Of a stretch of 64,000 nucleotides of DNA, positions 40,523-49,746 are shown piece after piece (the stretch's first letter is position 1; each line of letters opens with the position of its first letter). The notes under the pieces are model-generated. The model searched no databases. It saw nothing but the letters and a program-made list of their open reading frames with translations, and was not told where the DNA came from. The DNA lies in NCBI RefSeq assembly GCF_003057875.1, contig NZ_PYXZ01000001.1:186001-250000 (forward strand), in the 5' to 3' direction. A program made the translations under genes and the position numbers. Source of the DNA: Nocardioides currus. Lineage in GTDB: Bacteria > Actinomycetota > Actinomycetes > Propionibacteriales > Nocardioidaceae.

Positions 40523-40671
40523 CAGGCTCCTCCTCAGGACGGCGAGGGGGACGCCCGTCCGAAACTCGGCACATCCTACGAGCCGATCGCACGGGCTTTG
40601 CAGGTCTTCTGCGGGAAAGGCTCCCTGGCGGATAGGTTGGGCCGAGTTTTTCCGACCGAGGAGGAAGTTCC
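40523..40671. promoter_or_regulatory. Divergent control region of the second sugar cluster
   Basis: The 149-bp gap holds AAACTCGGC (40562-40570) and its exact complement GCCGAGTTT (40641-40649), the latter running into TTTTT. A smaller GGACGG/CCGTCC hairpin lies at about 40538-40561. TAGGTT (40633-40638) could be a -10 for the dehydrogenase gene. The ribosome binding site AGGAGGAA precedes its TTG. Confidence 0.4.
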
Positions 40672-41874
40672 TTGACCAGCACACGCTTCGACCACGACGT
40701 GGTCGTGGTGGGCGGATGCGGCCACGTCGGCCTCCCCCTTGCCATCGCCCTCGCCTCGCGCGGGCTCTCCGTCGCGATCCAGGACATCGACGCCCGCGCG
40801 GTCGAGCTGGTCCTCGGCGGCGACCTCCCCTTCATGGAGAACGGCGCCCAGGAGGTCCTCCGGAAGGCTCTGGCCGACGGCCGGCTGACCGCGACGACCG
40901 ACCGGGACGTCATCGGCCGCTCGGAGGCTGTCGTGGTGGTCATCGGCACCCCCGTCGACGAGCACCTCAACCCCGACCCGCACGCCGTCACCAAGGCGCT
41001 GCGCACCTCGCTCGACTCGTTCCGCGACGGCCAGCTGGTCGTGCTGCGCAGCACCGTCTACCCCGGCGTCACCCGCAACATCGAGCGACTCTTCGCCGAC
41101 GCCGGTCTCGACCTCGACGTCGCCTTCTGCCCCGAGCGGATCGCCGAGGGACGGGCGATGGAGGAGCTGTTCTCGCTACCGCAGATCGTCTCCGGGCGCA
41201 CCCAGGACGCCCGCGACCGGGCCGCGAAGCTGTTCGGCGTGCTGACCGACAGCATCGTCGAGCTCGAGCCGGAGGAGGCCGAGCTCGCCAAGCTCTTCAC
41301 GAACAACTGGCGCTACATCAAGTTCGCCGCGGCCAATCAGTTCTACGTGATGGCCAACGACCACGGCCTCGACTACGACAAGATCCGCCGCGCGCTGGCC
41401 CACGATTACCCACGGGCCGCCGACATGCCCGGCGCGGGTTTCGCCGCCGGTCCGTGCCTCTTCAAGGACACCATGCAGCTGGCGGCGTTCACCGACAACT
41501 CCTACGTCCTCGGCCACTCCGCGATGCTGGTCAACGAGGGCCTCCCGCTCTACCTCGTGACCCGGATGGAGAAGGCCCACGACCTCGCCGACCTCCGCGT
41601 CGGCATCCTCGGCATGGCCTTCAAGGGCGAGAGCGACGACATCCGCTCCAGCCTGTCCTACAAGCTCAAGCGCATCCTGGAGTTCCGCTCGCGCGAGGTG
41701 CTCTGCACCGACCCGTACGTCACCGTCGACGACGGGCTGCTGCCGCTCGAGGAGGTCCTCGAGCGGGCCGACATCCTCGTCATCGGCGCCCCGCACCAGG
41801 TGTACGCCGACGTGCTGACCGACAAGCCGGTCGTGGACGTGTGGAACCTGCTGGACAACGGGACGACCGTATGA
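40672..41874 (+). CDS. UDP/GDP-sugar dehydrogenase (nucleotide-sugar dehydrogenase)
   Basis: The 400-residue enzyme oxidises C6 of a UDP- or GDP-sugar to a uronate in two NAD-dependent steps. N-terminal VVVGGCGHVGLPLAIALASRG binds NAD. LRSTVYPGVTRNIE and FCPERIAEG follow, and the catalytic Cys is in GPCLFKDT (about residue 260). The C-terminal domain carries GILGMAFKGESDDIRSS. Sequence features fit the WecC/UDP-ManNAc or UDP-GlcNAc dehydrogenase branch. The start is TTG with AGGAGGAA 7-8 bases upstream. It could supply the uronate needed by the WbpB/WbpE-like pair at 10-16 kb. Confidence 0.9.
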   Translation: MTSTRFDHDVVVVGGCGHVGLPLAIALASRGLSVAIQDIDARAVELVLGGDLPFMENGAQEVLRKALADGRLTATTDRDVIGRSEAVVVVIGTPVDEHLNPDPHAVTKALRTSLDSFRDGQLVVLRSTVYPGVTRNIERLFADAGLDLDVAFCPERIAEGRAMEELFSLPQIVSGRTQDARDRAAKLFGVLTDSIVELEPEEAELAKLFTNNWRYIKFAAANQFYVMANDHGLDYDKIRRALAHDYPRAADMPGAGFAAGPCLFKDTMQLAAFTDNSYVLGHSAMLVNEGLPLYLVTRMEKAHDLADLRVGILGMAFKGESDDIRSSLSYKLKRILEFRSREVLCTDPYVTVDDGLLPLEEVLERADILVIGAPHQVYADVLTDKPVVDVWNLLDNGTTV

Positions 41875-42653
41875 CGCTGGCCGTCTCGGTCGTCATCCCC
41901 TCCTACAACGAGGCCGACGCCATCGTGCCGGTCCTCGACCGGATCTTCCAGGCCGTCGACTCGGTGCTGGAGGTGCTCGTCGTCGTCGACTTCGAGGAGG
42001 ACACGACCGTTCCCGTCGTGCGCGACCACCCCCGGTTCGGTGACGGCCTCGAGCTGCTCGTCAGCGACTACGGCCGCGGTCCCGCGCACGCCATCCGCTA
42101 CGGCATCGACCACGCCAGCCACGACGTCGTCGTGGTCACCATGGCCGACGGGTCCGACGACCCCCGCCAGATCGACCCGCTGGCCCGGCTCGTGGAGCGC
42201 GGCGTCGTCGTCGCGGCCGCCTCGCGCTACTCCCCCGGCGGGCAGCAGGTCGGCGGCCCGATGCTCAAGGGCCTCATCTCGCAGACCGCCGGCCGGTCCC
42301 TCGGAGTCCTGGCCCGCGTCGGCACCCACGACGCCACCAACAGCTTCAAGGCCTTCAACACCGAGTTCATCCGCGAGGTCGGCATCCACAGCACCAGCGG
42401 CTTCGAGATCGGCCTCGAGCTGACCGCCAAGGCCCGACGCCTGCGCCGACCGGTGGCGGAGCTCCCCACGATCTGGCTCGACCGTACGATCGGAGACTCC
42501 AACTTCGACATGAAGGCGTGGATCCCCAAGTACCTCCGCTGGTACCGCTTCGCCTTCGGCCCGGCGCTGACCCTCGACCAGGTCACCGCCCAGGCCGCCC
42601 GCATCGCCGCGCTCAACCAGCGCGTCTCCACACGGAACGGAACGTCACAGTGA
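41871..42653 (+). CDS. Glycosyltransferase family 2 (DPM1-like)
   Basis: A 260-residue GT-A enzyme without membrane anchor: SVVIPSYNEADAIVPVLDRI, then MADGSDDPRQID (the DxD-like metal site) and SYSPGGQ-type loop (SRYSPGGQQVGGP). KAFNTEFIREVG and GFEIGLELTAKA are typical of polyprenyl-phosphate sugar synthases. It likely charges a lipid carrier with a sugar. The ATG overlaps the dehydrogenase stop by four bases. Confidence 0.87.
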   Translation: MTLAVSVVIPSYNEADAIVPVLDRIFQAVDSVLEVLVVVDFEEDTTVPVVRDHPRFGDGLELLVSDYGRGPAHAIRYGIDHASHDVVVVTMADGSDDPRQIDPLARLVERGVVVAAASRYSPGGQQVGGPMLKGLISQTAGRSLGVLARVGTHDATNSFKAFNTEFIREVGIHSTSGFEIGLELTAKARRLRRPVAELPTIWLDRTIGDSNFDMKAWIPKYLRWYRFAFGPALTLDQVTAQAARIAALNQRVSTRNGTSQ

Positions 42654-43681
42654 GCAACGACCAGAAGGTTCTCGTCTCGGGTTCGGCCGGCTTCATCGGC
42701 GGCTACGTCGTCGAGGAGCTCCTCAGCCGCGGCTACACCGTCGTCGGCATCGACAACTACTCGAAGTACGGCAAGGTCGAGAAGTCCTACGACAGCCACC
42801 CCGACTACCACTTCCACGAGGACGACTGCCGCAACGTCGACGTGATGAAGAAGCTGCTGGCCGACTGCGACCACTTCATAGCCGGCGCTGCGCTGATCGG
42901 CGGCATCTCCTACTTCCATGCCTACGCCTACGACCTGCTCGCCCAGAACGAGCGGATCATGGCCTCGCAGTGCGACGCCGCGATCGAGGCGTTCCAGCAC
43001 GGCAAGCTGAAGAAGGTCACCTACCTCTCCAGCTCGATGGTCTTCGAGTCGACCGAGCACTGGCCCTCCAAGGAGGGCGACGAGCGCAAGATCCCGCCGC
43101 CGCTGTCGTCGTACGGCTTCCAGAAGCTGGCCGTGGAGTACTTCGCCAAGGCCGCCTTCGACCAGTACCAGCTGCCCTACACGATCGTGCGCCCCTTCAA
43201 CTGCGTCGGCATCGGCGAGGGTCGCGCCCTCGGCGACGTCGAGGTCGCCTCCGGCAACGTCAAGCTCGCGATGAGCCACGTCGTGCCCGACATCGTGCAG
43301 AAGATCGTCAAGGGCCAGGACCCGCTCCACATCCTCGGCGAGGGCAACCAGGTCCGGCACTACACGTACGGCGGCGACCTGGCCAAGGGCATCGTCGAGT
43401 GCATGAGCCAGGACGCGGCCTTAAACAACGACTTCAACATCTCCACCCCCGAGTCGACCTCGGTCCGCGAGCTCGCGGAGGTGATCTGGCGCAAGATCAA
43501 GGGCGCCGCCCCGCTCACGCTGGTCAGCGACGAGGCCTACGAGTACGACGTGCAGAAGCGCGTCCCCGACGTCACCAAGGCCAAGGAGGTCCTCGGCTTC
43601 GAGTGCACCACCTCGCTCGACACCATGCTGGACGAAGTCATCCCGTGGGTCACGCAGGCCGTCGCCGACGGGCGGCTGTGA
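42650..43681 (+). CDS. NAD-dependent nucleotide-sugar epimerase
   Basis: The 343-residue extended SDR has VSGSAGFIGGYVVEELLSRG, active-site SSS in LSSSMVFEST and SYGFQKLAVEYF with the Tyr-x3-Lys pair. RPFNCVGIGE is family-typical. Its sequence around YSKYGKVEKSYDSHPDYHF is unlike common GalE proteins, so substrate is open. GTGA overlap joins it to the GT2 gene; dehydrogenase, GT2 and epimerase form one coupled set. Confidence 0.87.
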   Translation: MSNDQKVLVSGSAGFIGGYVVEELLSRGYTVVGIDNYSKYGKVEKSYDSHPDYHFHEDDCRNVDVMKKLLADCDHFIAGAALIGGISYFHAYAYDLLAQNERIMASQCDAAIEAFQHGKLKKVTYLSSSMVFESTEHWPSKEGDERKIPPPLSSYGFQKLAVEYFAKAAFDQYQLPYTIVRPFNCVGIGEGRALGDVEVASGNVKLAMSHVVPDIVQKIVKGQDPLHILGEGNQVRHYTYGGDLAKGIVECMSQDAALNNDFNISTPESTSVRELAEVIWRKIKGAAPLTLVSDEAYEYDVQKRVPDVTKAKEVLGFECTTSLDTMLDEVIPWVTQAVADGRL

Positions 43682-43697
43682 GCAGGTCCCGGCCTCG

Positions 43698-45527
43698 ATG
43701 ACGTTGCCTCGGGCGACCGTGGTGGCCGGCCTGCCCTGGCTGCTGCTGACACTTCTCCTGACGGTCCCACTGGGCGCGCCGCTGCCCTCGCCCGGGCTCG
43801 ACCCGAGCTGGCGGCTCGCCCTCAACACGTTCGGCGACCTCCACTTCGGTGACGACATCGTGTTCACGTACGGCCCGTGGGGGTTCCTCGACGAACCGAT
43901 GATCACCGGCCGGGCGACGTACGCCCTGGCGCTCGTCGTGCGCACGCTGGCCCTCGTGGCACTCTGGCTGGTGTCGGTGCGCGGACTGACCCGGCACTGG
44001 CCACTGAAGGCGGCGGCCCCGGTCGCGTCCGTCTTCGTGGTGCTCGTCGCGCCCAGCGCCATGTCGACCCTGGTGGTGGCCGCGGTGGCGCAGCTCGTGC
44101 TGCTCGGCGCCGTACGCTCCGCACCAGTTGGCCGGCCGTGCCTGCCTTGGGCAGCAGTGGCCGGGCTCGCGGCGCTCGCCGCGGTGCTGCTGCAGGTGAA
44201 GTTCCCCAACGGCCTGGTCGTCGGCGCCCTGACGGCAGTGGCCCTCGTGGCCAACCTCGGGGCGGGCGCTCGCCGCGCCCAGCTGCTGGGCTGGGCCTCG
44301 GCCGCGGGCTCCTTCGTGGCGGTCGGCGCCCTGGCTTGGCTGCTGCGCGGCCAGGCGCTGTCCGATGTCCCGGCCTGGGTGCGCGGCAGCATCGACGCGA
44401 CCTCCGGCTACGCGGAGGCCATGGCCTTCGAGTACCCCGAGCCCGACGTGCTGGCCTACGCCGTGGCCGGGGTCGTCGCACTGGTCGCGCTCGCAGCGAC
44501 CGTCCCACACCTGCGTGGGCTCCCCGTCGCGCAACGCGTCGCGGCCGTGCTGGTGCCGGTCGTGAGCGTCGAGTTCGCCTTCAAGTCCGCCTTCACCCGG
44601 CACGACGACTTCCACGAAGCGGTGTTCTTCGTGACGGTCGGCGCCTTGCTCCTCATGCTCGCCGGCAACAGCCGGCCGGGGTCGTGGCTGGCCCTCGCCG
44701 GGGCGGCCGCCGCCGTCGCGATGAGCCTCACCACACTGTCCCCGCTCGGTCCCGGTGAGGTCCGGCAGCGCTGGACCGACGACGTCGAGGTGCTCGTCTC
44801 GTCGCAGCACCATGCCGACGAGGTCGCCGCCAGCCGAGAGGCGCTGGCGGCCGCCCAGCAGGTCCCGGCCGGCATGCTCGACCAGCTCGACGGCCACCCG
44901 GTCACCATCGACCCCTACGAGTCCTCGACCGCCTGGACCTACGGGCTGGACTGGCAGCCGGTCCCCGTCTTCCAGCTGTATGCCGCCTACACGCCGGCGC
45001 TCGACCGGCTGAACGCCACCGCGCTCGCCGACGCCCCGGCCGACCAGCGCGTGCTCCGGCACGAGGGGGCGTTCGCGGACAACCGCAACCCGCTGTGGGA
45101 CTCACCGCTCTACCACCGGGCGCTGGCCTGCCGCTACCGCACCGTGCTCGCGGAGGCGTCGTGGTCCCTGCTGGCCAAGGCCCGGTCCCGCTGCGGCACG
45201 CCGGAGTCGCTCGGCGTCGAGCACCTCGACGCCGACCAGCGGGTCGAGGTCCCGCCCGGCGACGGCTCCGACATGGTGCTGGCGAGGTTCACGCCCGATC
45301 CCGCCGGCCTGCTCACGCGAGCGGGACGCCTGTTGACCAAGCCCTGGACGCCGATGACGGTGACGGCCGGCGAGTCGACCTATCGGCTCTCGCGCGCCAG
45401 CAGCCCCTCGGGCCTGCTCGTGCGCTTCCCGACCCTCGAGGCGGGCGCCTACCCGCCGGTCGACATCCGGTCGCTGGTCTTCAGCGAGCCGGGGACGCTA
45501 GAGCTCGTGCGCGTCCCGATCAGCTGA
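43698..45527 (+). CDS. Polytopic membrane protein, GT-C-like
   Basis: This 609-residue protein is not matched to a named family. About ten hydrophobic segments fill residues 10-365, with an early outside loop DPSWRLALNTFGDLHFGDDI that contains Asp residues and FTYGPWGF. This recalls the first loop of GT-C transferases, where an Asp/Glu is catalytic. The C-terminal 240 residues are a soluble outer domain with RNPLWDSPLYHRAL. It follows the epimerase by 16 bases and may add a lipid-linked sugar to the outer polymer. A role as a glycan polymerase or flippase is possible. Confidence 0.6.
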   Translation: MTLPRATVVAGLPWLLLTLLLTVPLGAPLPSPGLDPSWRLALNTFGDLHFGDDIVFTYGPWGFLDEPMITGRATYALALVVRTLALVALWLVSVRGLTRHWPLKAAAPVASVFVVLVAPSAMSTLVVAAVAQLVLLGAVRSAPVGRPCLPWAAVAGLAALAAVLLQVKFPNGLVVGALTAVALVANLGAGARRAQLLGWASAAGSFVAVGALAWLLRGQALSDVPAWVRGSIDATSGYAEAMAFEYPEPDVLAYAVAGVVALVALAATVPHLRGLPVAQRVAAVLVPVVSVEFAFKSAFTRHDDFHEAVFFVTVGALLLMLAGNSRPGSWLALAGAAAAVAMSLTTLSPLGPGEVRQRWTDDVEVLVSSQHHADEVAASREALAAAQQVPAGMLDQLDGHPVTIDPYESSTAWTYGLDWQPVPVFQLYAAYTPALDRLNATALADAPADQRVLRHEGAFADNRNPLWDSPLYHRALACRYRTVLAEASWSLLAKARSRCGTPESLGVEHLDADQRVEVPPGDGSDMVLARFTPDPAGLLTRAGRLLTKPWTPMTVTAGESTYRLSRASSPSGLLVRFPTLEAGAYPPVDIRSLVFSEPGTLELVRVPIS

Positions 45528-46467
45528 CGGGCGTCAGGGTCGAGGTGATCTCGACCCGCCCGGCGCCGTACGTCTCGTCGGCCCAGGCCTGGAGCGAGCC
45601 GTCGTCGAACAGCACCTCGACCTGCACGACGTCGCCCGAGGCCGACACGCTCTCGACGCCCGGCAGCTCCTGGACCTCGATGGAGAGCTCGTTGAGCTCG
45701 GCCTCGGTGTACGTCGACTGACTGACGCACAGGGCGCCGCCCCAGGTCTCGCGCAGCGTCTTCTCCGCCGCGGCCACGTCGCCGGTCACCGCGACGTTGA
45801 GGATCAGGGTCTCGAACTGCGTGGCGGGGTCGTTGGCTCCCGCCTCGACCGACGGGTCGACCGGCTGGTCGACCCACGCGGCGCCGTAGCCCGGGAGGGC
45901 CGCAGCGGCGTTGAGCGTGGCGTCCAGCGCCTCCTGGTCGGCCATCGCCTCGTCGACGATGCCCCACCCGCCGGTGGGCGGGTCGCAGGGCGTGGTGAGC
46001 GCCGGCTCGGGCGGCGCGCTCATCGGATCGTAGAGGGCGGCCGGGACGGCCTCGGTGACGGCGAGGGTGGTGCCGTCGAAGGTGCCGGTGAGGGAGAACG
46101 AGCCCCACTTCGTGCCCGACTGGTCCTCGTGCTCGGGGTGCGCGGCCCAGTCCCACCCGGACAGCGGCGTGCCCTCGCACTGCGGCGGCAGCGACTCGGC
46201 CACGAACGTGCACAGCTGCGGGCCGTCGCCGTCGTCGAGCACCGTGACCAGGCCGGCGGTGGTGACGGGCCCGTCGGCGGCGGGTACGGCGCTGGGGAGC
46301 TCGCCCGGCTCGGCGGCCGGGCTCTCGGTGCTGGAGCCGGGATCGATCGGGTCGACGGCCTCCATCTGGGCCTCGGTGCTGCACGCGGACAGCGCGAGCA
46401 CGGCGGCCAGCACGGGGGCGAGCGCGGTCAGGGTCAGGACACGACGAGTCTGGGCACGTGGGCTCAT
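45520..46467 (-). CDS. Putative lipoprotein of unknown function
   Basis: The 315-residue precursor has a signal peptide ending in lipobox LSAC, so Cys is lipidated and the protein is held at the outer face of the membrane. A Pro/Glu/Ser-rich spacer follows, then a folded domain with several Cys and Trp residues (SGWDWAAHPEHEDQSGTKWG). No family recognised. The ATG at 46467 is chosen for the signal peptide; upstream in-frame sequence lies over the rhodanese gene. Its last 8 bases overlap the membrane-protein gene on the other strand. Confidence 0.75.
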   Translation of the reverse strand: MSPRAQTRRVLTLTALAPVLAAVLALSACSTEAQMEAVDPIDPGSSTESPAAEPGELPSAVPAADGPVTTAGLVTVLDDGDGPQLCTFVAESLPPQCEGTPLSGWDWAAHPEHEDQSGTKWGSFSLTGTFDGTTLAVTEAVPAALYDPMSAPPEPALTTPCDPPTGGWGIVDEAMADQEALDATLNAAAALPGYGAAWVDQPVDPSVEAGANDPATQFETLILNVAVTGDVAAAEKTLRETWGGALCVSQSTYTEAELNELSIEVQELPGVESVSASGDVVQVEVLFDDGSLQAWADETYGAGRVEITSTLTPVS

Positions 46468-46487
46468 GGCACTAGGACGATACGCGC

Positions 46488-46922
46488 TCAGGCGGGGTTC
46501 CCCCCGGCCACGGGGAGCCCGGCGGTGCGCCACGCGGCGAAGCCGCCCACCACGTCGGTGGCGCGCGTGATGCCGATGCTGCGCAGGGCGTCGGCGGCCA
46601 GCGACGAGGTGTAGCCCTCCTGGCACAGCACGATCACCCGGGCGTCGTACGCTGCCTGCTCGATCCGCGCGTCCGAGCGCGGGTCGAAGCGCCACTCGAG
46701 CACATTGCGCTCGATCACCAGCGGCGAGAGCGAGCAGTGCACCTGGCCCTCAGCGGCCCTCTGGGCCGCCGGCCGGATGTCGACGAGCAGCGCGCCGGCG
46801 CGGACCTCCTCGAACGCCTGCTGCACCTCGACCCGCTCGAGCCGGGACCGGGCGTCGGCGAGCAGGGCGTCGACGCCGTCGTACGTCGCTGCGTCGACGG
46901 CGCCCTCGACCGGCGCCGTCAC
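46488..46922 (-). CDS. Rhodanese-like sulfurtransferase
   Basis: The 144-residue single-domain rhodanese has LLVDIRP at the start of the domain and the active-site loop LCQEGYTSSLAADAL, where Cys carries the persulfide, then GGFAAW. It transfers sulfane sulfur. Its GTG start overlaps the stop of the cysteine dioxygenase gene (GTGA), as expected of a two-gene sulfur unit. An in-frame GTG one codon earlier is also possible. Confidence 0.88.
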   Translation of the reverse strand: MTAPVEGAVDAATYDGVDALLADARSRLERVEVQQAFEEVRAGALLVDIRPAAQRAAEGQVHCSLSPLVIERNVLEWRFDPRSDARIEQAAYDARVIVLCQEGYTSSLAADALRSIGITRATDVVGGFAAWRTAGLPVAGGNPA

Positions 46923-47434
46923 CACAGGTCCCCGCGGTGCTCCACGCCGGTCGCGACGAGGCGGCCGCCCAGGAGCTCGTAGCGCGTCATCGCCGGCAGC
47001 CGCGGCGAGTAGGCATGCAGCGAGACGGCCGGCTCGTTGCCCTCGTTGACGACGTCGTGGATGTGGCTGGCGTCGAAGTGGCGCCCGTTGCCCTGCTGCA
47101 GGGTGCGTGCGTGGATCGAGCCGTTCCAGGTGTACTCGGTGAGGCTGCCCTGGAGGGTCGTGAAGGCGCCGCTGGCTGAGCCGTGGTCGTGCCAGCCGGT
47201 GCTGGTGCCGACCGGCCACGTGATGAGTCACAGCTCGACGTCGGCCCCGGCGTCGACCGGGAGCCGTTGCCAGGTGCGCTCGGAGCCCGTGAGGTCGAGG
47301 CCCCCGAGGAGGCCGGGAACGGCGACCTCGGAGCGGCCGAGGACGTCGGTGAGGGCCTGGGCCGAACGGGAGAGGGAGCGGGTGGTGGTGCGGGTGTCCG
47401 GGCGGGTCGCCCGGGCCGTGGGGAAGGGGGACAT
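46919..47434 (-). pseudogene. Cysteine dioxygenase-like cupin gene with internal TGA
   Basis: The intact frame would give 171 residues: a helical start, then GADVEL, a TGA at 47228-47230 (codon 69), and LITWPVGTSTGWHDHGSASG onward with SHIHDVVNEG. The two His of HDH and the later His form the iron site of type I cysteine dioxygenases, which oxidise Cys to cysteine sulfinate. Homologues usually have Trp at the stop position (a VWLL-type strand), so TGG to TGA is the simplest cause. No in-frame start follows soon after, so only a 68-residue piece would be made without read-through. AGGAG before the ATG at 47434 is intact, and the coupled rhodanese gene may suffer from polarity. Confidence 0.8.
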
Positions 47435-47466
47435 GGTGACTCCTGAGCCTGTTTTGATGTTTCTCG

Positions 47467-47485
47467 CCTAACTTACTACAGATTA
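47467..47485 (-). promoter_or_regulatory. Possible operator/promoter of the dioxygenase-rhodanese unit
   Basis: CTAACTTACTACAGATTAG is an AT-rich imperfect inverted repeat (CTAA/TTAG arms) in an otherwise GC-rich gap, about 35 bases before the ATG. On the minus strand it also contains TAAGTT, a possible -10. A regulator is not identified. Confidence 0.35.
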
Positions 47486-47525
47486 GCGGGACGGCTCGAC
47501 GCTGTCCGCGACACGCCCGGGCTAC

Positions 47526-47552
47526 GACCTGAGTCCGCTGCGGACTCAGGTC
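47526..47552 (-). terminator. hemQ terminator
   Basis: GACCTGAGTCCG (47526-47537) pairs exactly with CGGACTCAGGTC (47541-47552) around a three-base loop, 20 bases after the hemQ stop. It separates hemQ from the dioxygenase gene. Confidence 0.8.
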
Positions 47553-47572
47553 ACAGCGACGGGCCAGGAGGC

Positions 47573-48283
47573 TCAGGGCAGGCGGTTGACCAGCTCGGCC
47601 GGCGAGACCAGGGAGCCGGTGTAGAACGGCACCTCCTCGCGCACGTGGCGACGGGTCTCGGAGCCGCGGAGGTGACGCATCAGGTCGACGATCCGGTAGA
47701 GCTCGTCGGCCTCGAAGGCGAGCATCCACTCGTAGTCGCCGAGGGCGAACGAGGCGACGGTGTTGGCGCGGACGTCGGGGTAGTCACGGGCCATCTGGCC
47801 GTGCTCGGCGAGCAGCGCCCGGCGCTCGCCGTCCTCGAGGAGGTACCACTCGTAGGAGCGGACGAAGGGATAGACGCACACGTGCGCCCGGCTCACCTCG
47901 TCGGCCAGGAAGGCCGGGATGTGCGACTTGTTGAACTCGGCCGGCCGGTGCAGCGCCATCTGCGACCAGACCGGCTCGAGCCGCGCACCGAAGGTGGTCC
48001 GGCGGAACGTGTTGTAGGCCGACTGGAGCATCTCGCTGTCTTCGGCGTGCCACCACACCATGACGTCGGCGTCGGCGCGCAGGCCGCTGACGTCGTACAT
48101 CCCCCGCACGACGATGTCCTCCTCCGCCTGGGAGGCGAAGAGCGCCTCGACCTCGGCGGCCTCGGTGTCGCGGTCGGCGGCGCCGATCACGTCGCGGAGC
48201 TTGAACACCGACCACATCGTGTAGCGGATGGTGGCGTTGAGCTCCTTGGTGCGGGCGGCGTTGGTGGCGGGCTGCTCAGACAT
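47573..48283 (-). CDS. hemQ: Coproheme decarboxylase (HemQ/ChdC)
   Basis: The 236-residue member of the chlorite-dismutase fold family catalyses the last step of the coproporphyrin-dependent haem pathway. [12 protein letters not shown] opens the domain; [12 protein letters not shown] holds the catalytic Tyr, and [16 protein letters not shown] the haem-ligand His region. Five bases separate it from hemY. CAGAAT lies 6 bases before the ATG, a candidate leaderless promoter that overlaps the end of the intergenic gap. Confidence 0.94.
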   Translation of the reverse strand: MSEQPATNAARTKELNATIRYTMWSVFKLRDVIGAADRDTEAAEVEALFASQAEEDIVVRGMYDVSGLRADADVMVWWHAEDSEMLQSAYNTFRRTTFGARLEPVWSQMALHRPAEFNKSHIPAFLADEVSRAHVCVYPFVRSYEWYLLEDGERRALLAEHGQMARDYPDVRANTVASFALGDYEWMLAFEADELYRIVDLMRHLRGSETRRHVREEVPFYTGSLVSPAELVNRLP

Positions 48284-48287
48284 GCCC

Positions 48288-49619
48288 TCATTCTGCCCGG
48301 ACGACGTCGGCGGCCGCGCGATGGGCCGAGGCGATCACCGCCGGGATGCCGACTCCGTCACACCACGCACCACACACGGCCAGGCCGCGGGGCAGGCCGG
48401 CGCGGACGCGGGCGATCCGCTCGAGGTGGCCGACGGCGTACTGCGGCAGTCCGCCGCCCCACCGCTGCACGTGAGAGTCGAGGGGTACGGCGACCACGCC
48501 GGCCAGCTCCGCGAGCTCGGCCAGCGACCGGGCGACCAGCTCCTCGTCCGCTGCCTGCAGGGTCGACTCCTCCCCCGCGCGACCCAGCGAGGTGCGCAGG
48601 AACGCGACGTCGCCGCCCGCCCGTCCCACCCAGTCCCACTTGGCGAAGGAGAAGGTGCTGGCCTTGATCCCGCGCGCCTCGACCGGCGGCACCAGGAAGC
48701 CCGACCGGTCGGCCAGGTGCGCGACCGCCTCCCGCGGGAGGCCCAGGGTCACCACCGCGACGCTCGCCGACTCGATGGCGGCCACGTCGGACGCGACCCC
48801 GACCTCGGCCGAGGCCAGCAGCCGGGCCGTGGGCGCGGCCGGCGTCCCCAGCACCACCCGGCGGGCGAGCACGGTCTCGGGCGAGCGGGTGGAGCCGACC
48901 GTCAGCGCCCAGCCGTCACCGTCGCGGCGCAGACCGCGGACGGTGGCGTCCCGACGGACCTCCAGCCCCGCGCCGAGGACTCCCGGCAGCCGCCCCATGC
49001 CGCCCTCGAGGCCGGCGAACACGGGGACGTCGCTGGCCGGCACCGCCGCTGCCTGCTCGAGCAGGGAGCCGCGACCGGCCATGGTGACGAGCTGCGGGAC
49101 GGTCGCGGCCGCGGAGAGCCGGCGGGCGCGTCCGGCGTAGACCCCGCCGAGCAGCGGCTCGACGAGCCGGTCCACGACCTCGTCGCCGAGGCGGGCCGCG
49201 ACCAGGTCACCGACCGAGACGTCGCCGCCGACCGGCGTCATGACCTCGCTGCGGGCGCGCGCCAGTCCGTCGGCGGACAGGACCTCGGACGCCGCGAGCT
49301 CGTCGAGGTCGAACGGCACCCCCATCAGGGAGCGCGGCATCGGCCGCAGCGCGCCGCGCGAGAAGATCCGGGAGGTGGCGCTCGTCGGGTGCACCACGTC
49401 GAGGCCGAGATCGCGCGCGAGGGCGACCCCCTCCGGGCGCCGGTTGAGCATCGCCTCGGCACCGACGTCCACGGCGACCCCGGCCACGGTGGCGAGGCGC
49501 AGCTTGCCGCCGATCTCGGGCGAGCCCTCCAGGACCAGCACGTCGTGGTCGACCGCCAGGTCGTGCGCCGCGGCCAGACCGGCGATCCCTGCCCCGACCA
49601 CCACGACGTCGTACCTCAC
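48288..49619 (-). CDS. hemY: Coproporphyrinogen III oxidase / protoporphyrinogen oxidase (HemY/CgoX)
   Basis: The 443-residue FAD enzyme has [17 protein letters not shown] at its N terminus, [14 protein letters not shown], and the C-terminal FAD segment [21 protein letters not shown]. In actinobacteria with HemQ it oxidises coproporphyrinogen III. The GTG start at 49619 is 6 bases after CAGAGT, without a ribosome binding site. With hemQ it forms a two-gene haem unit; hemE is 9 kb further on the same strand. Confidence 0.92.
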   Translation of the reverse strand: MRYDVVVVGAGIAGLAAAHDLAVDHDVLVLEGSPEIGGKLRLATVAGVAVDVGAEAMLNRRPEGVALARDLGLDVVHPTSATSRIFSRGALRPMPRSLMGVPFDLDELAASEVLSADGLARARSEVMTPVGGDVSVGDLVAARLGDEVVDRLVEPLLGGVYAGRARRLSAAATVPQLVTMAGRGSLLEQAAAVPASDVPVFAGLEGGMGRLPGVLGAGLEVRRDATVRGLRRDGDGWALTVGSTRSPETVLARRVVLGTPAAPTARLLASAEVGVASDVAAIESASVAVVTLGLPREAVAHLADRSGFLVPPVEARGIKASTFSFAKWDWVGRAGGDVAFLRTSLGRAGEESTLQAADEELVARSLAELAELAGVVAVPLDSHVQRWGGGLPQYAVGHLERIARVRAGLPRGLAVCGAWCDGVGIPAVIASAHRAAADVVRAE

Positions 49620-49746
49620 GCGCCAACTCTGGCACGGCGCCCGGCACCACCCGGAGACGGTCGGGCCGACGGTCCGCGCGTCACGGTTCGGTCACGGCGG
49701 CCGGTCGGGCGGAACCGGTCGGTGACGCGGGCGCGTCGGAGGCCAC

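Noticed and set aside
40523..40684. N-terminal extension of the methyltransferase to 40684
   Set aside because: The internal ATG at 40522 has a strong ribosome binding site, and the extension overlaps the divergent dehydrogenase start.
47228..47230. Selenocysteine codon in the cysteine dioxygenase gene
   Set aside because: Homologues have Trp at this place, not Cys, and no downstream selenocysteine-insertion-like stem stands out. A nonsense change is simpler.
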